Shown here: positions 1-10,106 of the stretch, piece after piece
Layout: every line of letters begins with the position of its first letter
Position numbering within the stretch: position 1 is the first letter of the stretch
Origin: Pseudovibrio sp. Alg231-02
Lineage (GTDB): Bacteria > Pseudomonadota > Alphaproteobacteria > Rhizobiales > Stappiaceae
Direction: 5' to 3'
DNA length: 64,000 nucleotides
NCBI RefSeq assembly: GCF_900143565.1
Contig: NZ_FREX01000006.1
Span: 125,753 to 189,752, forward strand
The notes under the pieces: model-generated
The model's database searches: none
The model's input: the letters and a program-made list of their open reading frames with translations, nothing else
What the model was told of the DNA's origin: nothing
Translations under genes and position numbers: made by a program

Positions 1-2174
<2,174 letters not shown>

Positions 2175-2386
2175 GAACTAAGCCATTGAAGTGACTAGCA
2201 ATAGTCAAAGACTAAACTGCATTGGAGGAGAGCCCGTGTGCTCTCCTCTGTTGTTATCAAAGCACAAATCTTACCCATCGTAAGTCTATGTGCGCTTTTC
2301 GGGAAAGCTCTGCCACGGGGCACTTACAAAATCGGCAGGCGTTTTCTCAATTGGTCACGGCAAATGCCGGAGTTGGGAGGCTCAAC

Positions 2387-3670
2387 ATGACCATTGCTTC
2401 TGAGCAGGTTCCTACTGCAGAGACAGTTGAACCAAAATCTACCAAGAAAAGCCAGGGCACAATCTTAGGCGCCAGTGTGATCGCTGCTGGCACCGCCGTC
2501 GGCGCGGGCATGTTCTCGCTCCCTGTTGCAAACAGTGGCGTATGGTTCTCTGTTTGTCTGGTTCTGATGATCGTTGTTGGTTACATCATGCACACTGCAT
2601 CGTTGTACATCATGGAAATCACGCTTCATTTCCCTGAAGGGTCCAACTACGACAGCCTTGCCAAGGGCACCATTGGTAACGTGGGCCGTGTGGTCAACGG
2701 TCTGTCCGTTGCCTTCCTGTGCTACGTTCTCACCTACGCCTACATCTCAGGTGGTAGTTCGATCATCACATACTCGCTGTCGATTTTTGGTGACGTCAAC
2801 ATGTCATCAGGGGTGGCGAGTTTGATCTTCGCAGTCGTGCTACTATCGATTGTGATGATGGGGACCCGAGCTGTTGACCGTGTGAACACTGTTCTCATCG
2901 GCGGCATGATCATCACGTTCATGATCAGCTTGAGCTCATTGATCGGTAACTCATCTACAACGAACCTGTTCCCAGAGATCTCTCTCGGCGATCGCATGCC
3001 ATATGCGTTCTACACCATCTCCTTCCTGGTGGCGAGTTTTGGTCTTCAAATTACAGTTCCAACTGTAACCAACTATCTGGGGCTGGATGCGAAGCGGACA
3101 AGCAAAGCGCTGTTGATCGCGATTTTCCTTGCAGGCTTCTTCTACTTCCTCTGGATGTTTGCAGTATTCGGAAACATCTCCCGTGATGACTTCCCTGCGA
3201 TCATCGCTGAAGGTGGCAACATCGGTAACATTATCGGTGCTCTGAGTAAGTCTGGTATCAGTGAAAACATCTCTGTAATCCTGCAGATCTTTGGCAACAT
3301 GGCTGTTGCAACATCCTTCCTGGGTGTCTCTCTCAGCCTGTATGATTACATTTCCGACTTGTTCAAGTTCGATACAGCTACCGTTGCTGGCAAAGCAAAG
3401 ACTGTAGGCATCGCATTCGTACCAACCATTATCCTTGCTATCCTGTACCCACACGGGTTCATCGCAGCAATCGGTTATGCTGGTGTGGTTCTGGTGATCT
3501 TCTCCTTGCTGGCACCAATCGTGATGGTTCGCATCTGTCGTGAGCGGAACCCGGACATGTACCAGGTCCCAGGCGGCAACGCCCGTCAGGCAATGGTATT
3601 CGGTTTCGGTATCCTGGTGTTCATCATCACTGCATTCGAACTGACCGGTAACCTGCCAATCTTCGGCTAA
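2387..3670 (+). CDS. Aromatic amino acid (tyrosine) permease, TyrP/TutB type
   Basis: This is an inner-membrane transporter of the aromatic amino acid permease (ArAAP) family, 427 residues with about 11 hydrophobic segments. The first helix has the family signature AGTAVGAGMFSLP, and ATSFLGVSLSLYDYISDLF in the middle-late part matches TyrP/Mtr strongly. The open frame extends upstream to 2222, but GGGAGG at 2375-2380, 6 bp before ATG 2387, marks the real start. It lies 212 bp after tpl on the same strand and ahead of a strong terminator. The tpl-tutB arrangement of Erwinia and Citrobacter suggests it imports tyrosine for cleavage. Specificity for tyrosine rather than tryptophan is inferred from context. 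Confidence 0.9.
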   Translation: MTIASEQVPTAETVEPKSTKKSQGTILGASVIAAGTAVGAGMFSLPVANSGVWFSVCLVLMIVVGYIMHTASLYIMEITLHFPEGSNYDSLAKGTIGNVGRVVNGLSVAFLCYVLTYAYISGGSSIITYSLSIFGDVNMSSGVASLIFAVVLLSIVMMGTRAVDRVNTVLIGGMIITFMISLSSLIGNSSTTNLFPEISLGDRMPYAFYTISFLVASFGLQITVPTVTNYLGLDAKRTSKALLIAIFLAGFFYFLWMFAVFGNISRDDFPAIIAEGGNIGNIIGALSKSGISENISVILQIFGNMAVATSFLGVSLSLYDYISDLFKFDTATVAGKAKTVGIAFVPTIILAILYPHGFIAAIGYAGVVLVIFSLLAPIVMVRICRERNPDMYQVPGGNARQAMVFGFGILVFIITAFELTGNLPIFG

Positions 3671-3738
3671 TCCGTTTGAAGAGAAAGCAAAAAAGACGAC
3701 TATTCAGTCGGGGCAAAACCTGATTGCGAGGCAAACCA

Positions 3739-3818
3739 CAAGCCCCCGCAATCAAACCAACTGACCCTCAAATGTCAGCAAAAGACTTGCCGCAGCCCTT
3801 CCCGCTGCGGCAAGTTTT
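3739..3818. repeat. 80-bp direct repeat, copy 1
   Basis: This 80-bp stretch recurs at 6568-6647 in the same orientation with a single difference (C at 3803, A at 6632, in the hairpin loop). Weaker similarity continues about 12 bp further right. It begins 68 bp after the permease stop codon and contains a complete intrinsic terminator. The copies are 2829 bp apart and bracket two AT-rich leftward genes. Confidence 0.9.
3786..3818 (+). terminator. Rho-independent terminator of the tpl-permease unit
   Basis: An 11-bp perfect GC-rich stem (CTTGCCGCAGC at 3786-3796, GCTGCGGCAAG at 3804-3814) with a 7-base loop is followed by TTTT. It sits inside repeat copy 1. Confidence 0.85.
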
Positions 3819-3827
3819 ATCCGTTTC

Positions 3828-3865
3828 AACACCCCGAACCCACTGGGAGGCAGGTTCGGGGTGTT
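3828..3865. repeat. 13-bp perfect hairpin
   Basis: AACACCCCGAACC (3828-3840) pairs perfectly with GGTTCGGGGTGTT (3853-3865) around a 12-base loop. There is no T-run on either strand, so it is not a classic terminator. It follows the tpl/permease terminator by 10 bp and is absent from the second repeat copy. Confidence 0.7.
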
Positions 3866-4098
3866 GGCGTAAGATGCGGTTAAGGCTGATCTGTGCTGAG
3901 TTTAGTATGCAAAGCTATGTTCTGAGAAGGCAGTCGCTGTTCCTAGATAGTTTCTATCGAGAAGCGAAAAGCTGCGCCTAGGGTCGTACAGCTGGTTGGC
4001 AATCAGGAGTGCGATCGTTATTTTTTACAGTTATAAGATCTATTGTAAGAAGCAGAAAATTACCGACAGAGCTGTCTCTACTCAATCAATGTGACTGA

Positions 4099-5391
4099 CT
4101 ATTTGCGTGTTGTCATCGCGTTATACAACTTGATCACGTAGCTGCGATCTTGACTTGCTGCTTTCTCTGTTAAGGGCTCTGCTTTTTTACGAGGCCACCG
4201 ATCATAGGTATAAACAATCGCTTGTCCATTTTTTGCAATTGCAACCTCGAAGTAACTTGTATCTGTAGAATAGTAAGGCAACTCAGTTTTATCTGAATAA
4301 TTGACAGACATTACATAGTCGCACTGATAACGCCTGCTCCAAGCCCTAGAACTGCCAGCCTCGATATCAAAGTGTTGTGTGTCTTGGTTGGCGTCCCACT
4401 GATTGACTGATACTTTAAATGTATCATTAGAAGTGTTTTCTACGTAGATTGAATTTGAGTATGCCTCAATAACAGTTACAGGGTTTCCATTGCAAAAAAG
4501 ATTATCATCATAAAAGTGCACCTTTGTACTAGTACATATGTAATATGATCGTTGCAATGCGCCTTTATTAGTTGATATTGTTAATATGTATCCTCTTTCA
4601 TCCTTTCTCTTCCATGTTTCTTTTTCGTTATTATCAATATCAAAGAAAAGAGTGCTTACATTATTATCTTCATCCCATTTATTTATTGCCGCTGATACAG
4701 TTTTTCCTGATTGATTGAATAAAGTGATTTCTTCGTTATCAGTATTTTTGCTGGGCGCTTTTAGAGGATTGAGAGCTACCGCATTATCCGTACTGTGCAG
4801 ACTGAATTCAAAAACAAATCCATTTTCATAATTAACAAAGCTATTGCTACGCACATAATAAGCATTTTGGATATTGTCTGTCAGCGCTTTCAGGAAAAGT
4901 ACAAATCCAGCTCTGCCTTCGCGCTGCCAAGTGCCAAAATCGTTGGATTCTACCGGATAATAAGCACCAGATTCCTTATCGCTTTCGCCTTTGTTTACTG
5001 ACGCTTTAATCAAGCTCTTACCGGTATTTACTAGTGTCAAAACACTTGTTTTTCCGTCATTGTTTCCGGTGATATTGATAAAGGGTATTCTTTGTTTTGA
5101 TTTAGTATAGTATGCGCCATCGTCGTCTAGCGATATGTCGGTATTAGCTTCCAAAAAGTAAGACACCAAACAGACATTTTCATCCAATTGAGCTTTCTGA
5201 TCTATTCCAGAAAAAGCTACATCAGAGCTGCCTTGCTTTACTGTTAAAATGAAGCCTCTTGTATCACTCCTGGTCCAAACTTCGGAAGCGCCTACTTTAA
5301 TTGGGAAGAAATCTGTGCTGCTCTTATCCGCATACCATTCGTTTACTGCGGCAGTTAAGTCCTGACTGGAATTGTTGGTGACTTCTACCAT
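4099..5391 (-). CDS. Unknown protein with four tandem ~100-residue repeats
   Basis: I do not recognise this 430-residue protein. It has four divergent repeats starting near residues 2, 116, 221 and 313. Each follows a shared plan: a V/I-x-N-x-S opening, then VN(x)W or VNK about 15 residues later, a short F-x-I strand, an invariant W-x-R (W39, W155, W260, W351), an aromatic hydrophobic strand such as RGYIL, then a YY pair. The alternating strand pattern suggests beta-sandwich or lectin-like domains. There is no signal peptide or membrane segment, so export, if any, would be non-Sec. AGGAGA lies just upstream of the ATG. The gene is AT-rich and its nearest neighbour, a papain-like gene, is on the same strand; both lie between 80-bp direct repeats. 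Function unknown. Confidence 0.8.
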   Translation of the reverse strand: MVEVTNNSSQDLTAAVNEWYADKSSTDFFPIKVGASEVWTRSDTRGFILTVKQGSSDVAFSGIDQKAQLDENVCLVSYFLEANTDISLDDDGAYYTKSKQRIPFINITGNNDGKTSVLTLVNTGKSLIKASVNKGESDKESGAYYPVESNDFGTWQREGRAGFVLFLKALTDNIQNAYYVRSNSFVNYENGFVFEFSLHSTDNAVALNPLKAPSKNTDNEEITLFNQSGKTVSAAINKWDEDNNVSTLFFDIDNNEKETWKRKDERGYILTISTNKGALQRSYYICTSTKVHFYDDNLFCNGNPVTVIEAYSNSIYVENTSNDTFKVSVNQWDANQDTQHFDIEAGSSRAWSRRYQCDYVMSVNYSDKTELPYYSTDTSYFEVAIAKNGQAIVYTYDRWPRKKAEPLTEKAASQDRSYVIKLYNAMTTRK

Positions 5392-5568
5392 TTGTCTCCT
5401 GCCTAAGCACTCCTGAAGTGCTTTGTTGACTTTAGTTTGCCGTGTATGGATCCGTAAGGCTACTACTCGGAGTAGGGCCCTCAGAAGGTGAGCAAAAGCT
5501 GACTTTTCGAAGAGTTGATTAATGCGCTTATTATGCTTTGTAATGTTGTAGACAGTTCGCTGATTGTC

Positions 5569-6330
5569 TCAGCTTCTGGTGGGCAAGGCATTTTTTATGG
5601 TTACCGGGGTACGTATCCAAGCTTCATACGTCATGTTCAGCATAGATTTTTCATCTACTATACCGATTGTACCCCAAGTGAACATTGCGTAGCACATTCC
5701 ATCTGGCAACTGGCTAGGTGCATTTACGTCTACACCTTCATTCTTGAACAGCTCTTTTAGAGCGCTGAACTGGCCGTACCCGCAGAGGCTAACACAATGA
5801 TCTTTTTCATTGTGATCAGTGTCACCGCATAATACCCAGCCGCTTTGAAAATTATTTTTTTTTACGACCGAGTCTAAGGTTGTTGCATCGACGCCAAGTT
5901 TTACCGGCCCAGAAGCATAAATAGCAGTTTGAATGGCATGTGGCGTCACTGATTTAATGGCGCATGGAGTGCCATTTTCATAACTAAAAGATTCACCAGT
6001 AAAGCCGATGGTTTGCATCGTAAGCAAAACTTCATGCAAGTTCGCACCATTCAGATAGCCATGATCTCTGGCCCAAGTAATGACCGCTTCTGATTCAATG
6101 AAGGTTTGTGGCCGGGCTGTGGCTTTTGCAAATGCTTCTTCTGCAGTTACACAGTCGTTGTTATGTATATTACCCCAGTTGCTTATTTTTACTGGCCACA
6201 TGAGAAGTTTACTTGGTAGGAGGATCGATGGGTCAGGAATAAATGGCGTAGCTTCCGCAAGGATATGTCGGGGGGTAGGGAGAGCTCCGCGTGGCAACTT
6301 CTTTGAACGGCTCATATCTTTATCAGTCAT
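5569..6330 (-). CDS. Papain-like (C1-type) cysteine peptidase-like protein
   Basis: This protein has 253 residues from ATG 6330, chosen because GAGG lies 8 bp upstream; the frame is open to ATG 6384, which has a poor ribosome site. Numbering from ATG 6384, the papain layout is visible. A cysteine in NNDCVTAEEAF (C78) stands where the nucleophile belongs, the GPVKLGVDA strand (159-167) matches the family's GPV segment, DHCVSLCGYG (195-204) resembles the catalytic-histidine NHAVxxVGYG, and FTWGTIGI (235-242) resembles NSWG. The usual catalytic Asn before WG is replaced by Phe/Thr, so activity is uncertain. No signal peptide is seen. It is AT-rich and lies about 180 bp upstream of the four-repeat gene on the same strand, so the two may be co-expressed. 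Confidence 0.65.
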   Translation of the reverse strand: MTDKDMSRSKKLPRGALPTPRHILAEATPFIPDPSILLPSKLLMWPVKISNWGNIHNNDCVTAEEAFAKATARPQTFIESEAVITWARDHGYLNGANLHEVLLTMQTIGFTGESFSYENGTPCAIKSVTPHAIQTAIYASGPVKLGVDATTLDSVVKKNNFQSGWVLCGDTDHNEKDHCVSLCGYGQFSALKELFKNEGVDVNAPSQLPDGMCYAMFTWGTIGIVDEKSMLNMTYEAWIRTPVTIKNALPTRS

Positions 6331-6500
6331 GGACATTACCTCATGTGTATCCAATTGAATGTAATTGATATTGTCCGTATGCATGCTTCCAGAATTAAAG
6401 GTCCTTGAGATGTTTCTATAATATTCAAGCCAAGGATAAAATGGTGAGTTTATAGTTGTTAGTTATTCTAGTCAGGTGGTCTAAAAGCGGAGGCACTTCA

Positions 6501-6554
6501 ATGGCCATTGCTGAGTTTAATCTGAGTAAGATGAATGCCCTCAATGATTACTGA
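6501..6554 (+). CDS. Possible 17-residue micro-ORF
   Basis: ATG 6501 is preceded by GGAGG at 6489-6493 with 7-bp spacing and encodes MAIAEFNLSKMNALNDY before TGA. The second 80-bp repeat, with its terminator, begins 13 bp after the stop. It may be a real small peptide, a leader, or the remnant 5' end of a gene removed when the repeat island formed. Nothing else supports translation. Confidence 0.3.
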   Translation: MAIAEFNLSKMNALNDY

Positions 6555-6567
6555 TTGTCATGCTGTT

Positions 6568-6647
6568 CAAGCCCCCGCAATCAAACCAACTGACCCTCAA
6601 ATGTCAGCAAAAGACTTGCCGCAGCCCTTCCAGCTGCGGCAAGTTTT
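6568..6647. repeat. 80-bp direct repeat, copy 2
   Basis: Second copy of the repeat at 3739-3818, in the same orientation with one mismatch, again containing the terminator hairpin. Here it follows a 17-codon micro-ORF instead of the permease gene. Confidence 0.9.
6615..6647 (+). terminator. Rho-independent terminator (duplicate copy)
   Basis: CTTGCCGCAGC (6615-6625) pairs with GCTGCGGCAAG (6633-6643) around a 7-base loop, followed by TTTT. It is identical to the tpl-permease terminator except for one loop base. Confidence 0.75.
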
Positions 6648-7258
6648 GTCTGTTCCAACAATGACTGATCAGGTGTAGTCGAAAGTAAAACCGCGCTCTA
6701 AGAGGACGACTGTTTGCCCTCAGGCAACCTCTCACCAAAAACGCAAAGCAACACCGAGTGCCAAATATCAGATCGGCAATTCAGGCGGGGTAGCTGTCCA
6801 TTGTTGCATTTGCAAAGTACCGCGCCAATAACAAGGCCAGAGCTGGAGTGTCGGGCCAGAGTGGACATTCGATAGCGTCAATCAAGGCTTGAGATCGTAC
6901 TACCTCAATATTATAAAATACACGCCTCCGGTATTTTCTTCGAAAATAAATATTCACGCAGTCGAAGCACTAAATGATCATGGTGTAGGGTTGTAGGAGA
7001 ACGAGTTTTTCTTGCTTTCAGGACCGATCAGAGTAGCAAGAATTGTAGATTGTTTAGCATATCTTACATAGCCTCTTGAAAAGAGAGCTGAGAATAACTA
7101 CATAAACAAAGCGCGTTTACAGCCATCATTGGCTATCTTTTCTTCCGGCTTGCCGGTTTGCTAGGTTCCCCCTGATTTTGAGAATGTTGCACCCCATGTA
7201 CATATCGAACATGGGAAATACGCCCGCTTAGCCCGGGTAAAGTTACAAGGTATCAACC
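6648..7258. other. Intergenic region before the cold-shock gene
   Basis: I see no gene. The last ~180 bp probably form the long 5' leader typical of csp genes; it contains short GC-rich self-complementary stretches (around 7140-7170). No clear sigma70 promoter could be picked with confidence. Confidence 0.5.
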
Positions 7259-7468
7259 ATGACACACGGCACTGTAAAATTCTTCAATTCCACAAAAGGT
7301 TTCGGCTTTATTTCTCCTGAAGATGGCGGAAAGGATGCATTTGTTCATATTTCTGCTGTTGAGCGGGCAGGACTTATGGGTCTCGAAGAAGGTCAAAAAG
7401 TTGCTTATGAACTAGAAAGCGGCCGCGATGGCAAAGCTTCAGCTGTGAATTTGCAGCTGGTTGACTAA
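7259..7468 (+). CDS. CspA-family cold-shock protein
   Basis: A 69-residue single cold-shock domain that binds single-stranded RNA/DNA as an RNA chaperone in the cytoplasm. It has RNP1 [11 protein letters not shown] and RNP2 DAFVHISA, then the ERAGL...GQKVAYELE segment usual for alphaproteobacterial Csp proteins. AAGG at 7247-7250 lies 8 bp before the ATG. A small charged protein gene follows, and a second degenerate Csp gene lies 790 bp downstream, so this is a cold-shock-type cluster. Confidence 0.93.
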   Translation: MTHGTVKFFNSTKGFGFISPEDGGKDAFVHISAVERAGLMGLEEGQKVAYELESGRDGKASAVNLQLVD

Positions 7469-7477
7469 TAAAAGATC

Positions 7478-7501
7478 AGGGCTGCGCCTGTGCGTAGCCC
7501 T
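7478..7501 (+). terminator. Hairpin between csp and the next small gene
   Basis: A 10-bp stem (7478-7487 with 7492-7501, one G-U pair) and 4-base loop directly follow csp. The run after it (AGTCCTTATAG) is not T-rich, so it may protect the csp 3' end or attenuate read-through rather than fully terminate. Confidence 0.4.
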
Positions 7502-7525
7502 AGTCCTTATAGAAAGAACCAAAAT

Positions 7526-7708
7526 ATGCCTAATATTTCAATGTCATGTGCAAAAGATCGATTTGCTGCGATTGAAAAAAACAAAAAAAAAGAACTCACC
7601 GATGAAGAGGAACGGGCTCTGCAATTAAGTGAAAAAACGTCTCGCCTAAAAGAACTCCGTCTTGCTAAAGAAGCTACCGATAAAAAGCCTCGCCCTTTGA
7701 TAAAATAG
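7526..7708 (+). CDS. Small charged protein downstream of csp
   Basis: A 60-residue unknown protein. The start is placed at ATG 7526 behind AGAAAG; the frame opens upstream at 7490, but that part overlaps the hairpin. After a short N-terminus (MPNISMS) it is dominated by Lys/Glu/Arg with heptad-like leucines (AIEKNKKKELTDEEERAL and on), so a single charged helix or coiled coil is likely. It ends in a basic Pro-containing tail. Small lysine-rich proteins next to csp genes are common in this group and may bind nucleic acid or ribosomes, but that is inference. Confidence 0.6.
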   Translation: MPNISMSCAKDRFAAIEKNKKKELTDEEERALQLSEKTSRLKELRLAKEATDKKPRPLIK

Positions 7709-7996
7709 TCTACCAAGTGATTGGCAATCAGCGAGTACACAAGATATCGCTAAATATTTTGGGCCAAGATCTATTCTTTGATCTAGTAGATCTAAAGTTC
7801 AAGAAACTATCTTTCTCTAAGATTTACTTATGCTAGACAAATAAATCCGTATTAAAATTTAAATTGATTGAACCAGTGCGATAAGATGTGCAATATGTAC
7901 ATAATGGAATATTGCTTTTGGGGAAGTAGTATTCTCTGGTCAAGCGACTGTACATAAGTACTAAAGCGTTTTTGGTCATCACAGATTGTATCCTAA

Positions 7997-8206
7997 ATGA
8001 TCAATGGTTCCGTGAAATTCTTCAATTCTGAGCAAGGCTTTGGCTACATTCAGGAGGAAGGTACAAATTCACAGTTTCGCGTCCTTCGTGCCTCCTTAAA
8101 TCGTGCTGGTATTAAGAAATTGGCTGAACGCCAAAAAGTACGTTTCGATACGCTTACAAATCCTGCAAACGGGAAAATAGAAGTCAACAATATCGAAGTT
8201 GCCTAA
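7997..8206 (+). CDS. Divergent CspA-like protein lacking RNP2
   Basis: This is a 69-residue cold-shock-domain protein of the same length as the upstream Csp. The start (NGSVKFFNSEQGFGYI) keeps the beta1 strand and RNP1 aromatic residues. The RNP2 segment, normally AFVHISA, reads QFRVLRASLNRAG: the two aromatic/His RNA-contact positions are lost while the following N/ERAG turn is kept. The acidic EDGG loop is also altered. It may be a decaying paralog or may have changed its ligand. A conventional Csp lies upstream. No strong Shine-Dalgarno sequence is visible before the ATG. Confidence 0.75.
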   Translation: MINGSVKFFNSEQGFGYIQEEGTNSQFRVLRASLNRAGIKKLAERQKVRFDTLTNPANGKIEVNNIEVA

Positions 8207-8443
8207 CAAAAGACGGTCCCTAGACACGTAACTTTCTTACTCATAACAGTGGTGTTTATCAGATCTGCAGCTGGTCATATACACTACCTCACAGCTGCTC
8301 TCCCTATTCCTACAAGATCTTAGTGCCGTGAATACAGCCATCCTCACCCGGCACTGTGTGAGTTAAATCCACGTTTTACCGGTCAATTATCCTCGCCACT
8401 TCCCGTGCTCTAAACAAAGGGCCGGCAATTTGCTTGTCAACTG

Positions 8444-9613
8444 ATGACTGAGCAACGAAAGAATGGTCCAATGACAGAACGAACTGATCTTGCTAAAATT
8501 GGCTTAACCGCAGAATTAATTGGTCCTCTCCAGTTTCCCAATCCAATTGCAAACAATAACCATCGGCAAAATTTGCAGGAACACTCCTCAAAATTGAAGA
8601 ACCACATTGCAGTTGTAGCGACCAATACACATGATTTGAAAGAAACCGGATTTGGATCGATTGAGACATGTCGCTTCTTTTACGATGCTCTGAAAGAAAA
8701 ATATCAAACAGTTACGTTTCACGTGATTTCTTCGATATCCAGTTTAAATGATATTGTTACGTCTAGACCAGATCTTGTTGTCCTTTGCAGTAAATACTTC
8801 CTGGATGTAAGTAATAATACAAAAACTTGGTTTTCAGATTACTTTTCTAAGCATGCAATTGCTTTTACCGGATCTGATCGCAACAGCCTGGAGTTCGATT
8901 CCAATAAAGGAAAGGCTAAGACGGCTATACAAAACCACGGTATTGCTACTGCAAAGTTTTTCCAAGCCTGCCCTGGCCAGTTCGAAACAGAAGACAAACT
9001 CCCTCTTTTTCTTCCTCTTTTCGTTAAACCGATAGATGCTGCTAATGGAAATGGAATTGATGAAAACTCGATAGTTCGCGACTTCGAAAGTTATCAAAGT
9101 AAAGTCAAAGAACTTTTCGAAAGCTATGGCGCAGATGTTCTGGTCGAGGAGGTGCTACCGGGACGAGAGTTTACAGTTGCAATCTTTGACGATCCGGAAA
9201 CCGATTCAAGATCTATTATGCCTGTAGAAATCATAGTTCCCAAGAATGAAAAAGGTGATCGAATATTGGGATGTGCTGCAAAGCAGCAAAATCATGAGTT
9301 ACTCAGAACTATTACCGAACCCACTTTGAGTGCTGTTTCCGAGCTTGCAGGCAGTGCTTTTACGGCATTAGGAGTTAAGAGTTTTGGTCGGATTGACATC
9401 AAGCTTGATGCAGAAGGAAATCCCAATTTTCTTGAAGCAAACCTAGTGCCGGGTATGACGCCTGATTCAAGTTACTTCCCGAGGGCTTGTTCATTACAAA
9501 CTGGGTCAAAATCGAAGACGAACAGGCCGTCAGCGATGACACATTCTGAGGTTGCCTTGAAGATCGTTGAACTCGGCCTCAATCGCATCAACACATTACA
9601 GCAAGTGGGCTAA
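8444..9613 (+). CDS. ATP-grasp ligase related to D-Ala-D-Ala ligase
   Basis: A 389-residue ATP-grasp enzyme expected to join a carboxylate to an amine via an acyl-phosphate. The C-terminal half has the family landmarks: FVKPIDAANGNGID (phosphate-binding loop), VEEVLPGREFTVAI, FGRIDIKLD, then NFLEANLVPGMTPDSS, equivalent to the D-Ala-D-Ala ligase FLEVNxxPGMT metal and substrate region. It is longer than Ddl (about 310 residues), with an extra N-terminal stretch before IAVVATN. It stands alone, away from murein genes, in AT-rich DNA, so it is more likely a peptide or small-molecule ligase than a housekeeping Ddl. The start is uncertain: 8444 or 8471, neither with a strong ribosome site. Confidence 0.75.
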   Translation: MTEQRKNGPMTERTDLAKIGLTAELIGPLQFPNPIANNNHRQNLQEHSSKLKNHIAVVATNTHDLKETGFGSIETCRFFYDALKEKYQTVTFHVISSISSLNDIVTSRPDLVVLCSKYFLDVSNNTKTWFSDYFSKHAIAFTGSDRNSLEFDSNKGKAKTAIQNHGIATAKFFQACPGQFETEDKLPLFLPLFVKPIDAANGNGIDENSIVRDFESYQSKVKELFESYGADVLVEEVLPGREFTVAIFDDPETDSRSIMPVEIIVPKNEKGDRILGCAAKQQNHELLRTITEPTLSAVSELAGSAFTALGVKSFGRIDIKLDAEGNPNFLEANLVPGMTPDSSYFPRACSLQTGSKSKTNRPSAMTHSEVALKIVELGLNRINTLQQVG

Positions 9614-10106
9614 TTACAATCGTTTGCTACAGCGTATCTCCGAAAAGTGGAAATCGGCCTTCGGATAAAGGTACGCAAAAACAAAGGCTAAAGCAGTTCA
9701 TGTGTTTCAACTTAAATGCGAACTGATTTAGGTAGTTATTGACCTAAAGTGAAGTAGGTTATTACTCAGTAGAGCCTACTTCCTACTCTTTACGTGTTGC
9801 TGAATTAGACCCAGATAAGGTTCAATTATTACTCTCGCAGGGAGTGACTTGTTTAGAACGAAGGTTGGTTAGGCTAACTGACTATCACGCTGTTCAAACC
9901 GCTCCTCACGCAAATACCTCCCCCAATATTTCAAGATGAAAACGCGTAACAACTTTATGTTGTGATTCATGTTTCTGTCATACAACTTTCCCACCCGCTT
10001 CTCAGAGTGCTTCAGCTCTATATCTGCGTCGGTCACTCAGATTTACTTGAGTACATACATTCCAGCGAACGATGTCCAAAACGAACAAAAACGATAAGGA
10101 CACAGC
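9614..10106. other. Intergenic region, no gene seen
   Basis: No open frame here looks coding. It holds the palindromic element at 9639-9665, a short inverted repeat AAGTAGG/CCTACTT near 9750-9780, and a ~21-bp patch at 9879-9899 that resembles 6550-6570, just before repeat copy 2. Confidence 0.5.
9639..9665. repeat. Rhizobiales-type palindromic intergenic element
   Basis: The stretch opens TCCGAAAAGTGG and closes CCTTCGGA, an imperfect palindrome just after the ATP-grasp gene. From memory, very similar CCGAAAAGTGG...TTTTCGG elements recur between genes in Hyphomicrobiales genomes. Only one copy is seen here. No T-run follows. Confidence 0.4.

Noticed and set aside
6648-7258. Small RNA or tRNA-like gene
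   Set aside because: No tRNA T-loop or other conserved RNA signature was found here or anywhere in the window.
9879-9899. Third copy of the 80-bp repeat
   Set aside because: Only ~21 bp resembles the stretch just before copy 2 (about 17 of 21 matching) and the repeat core is absent.
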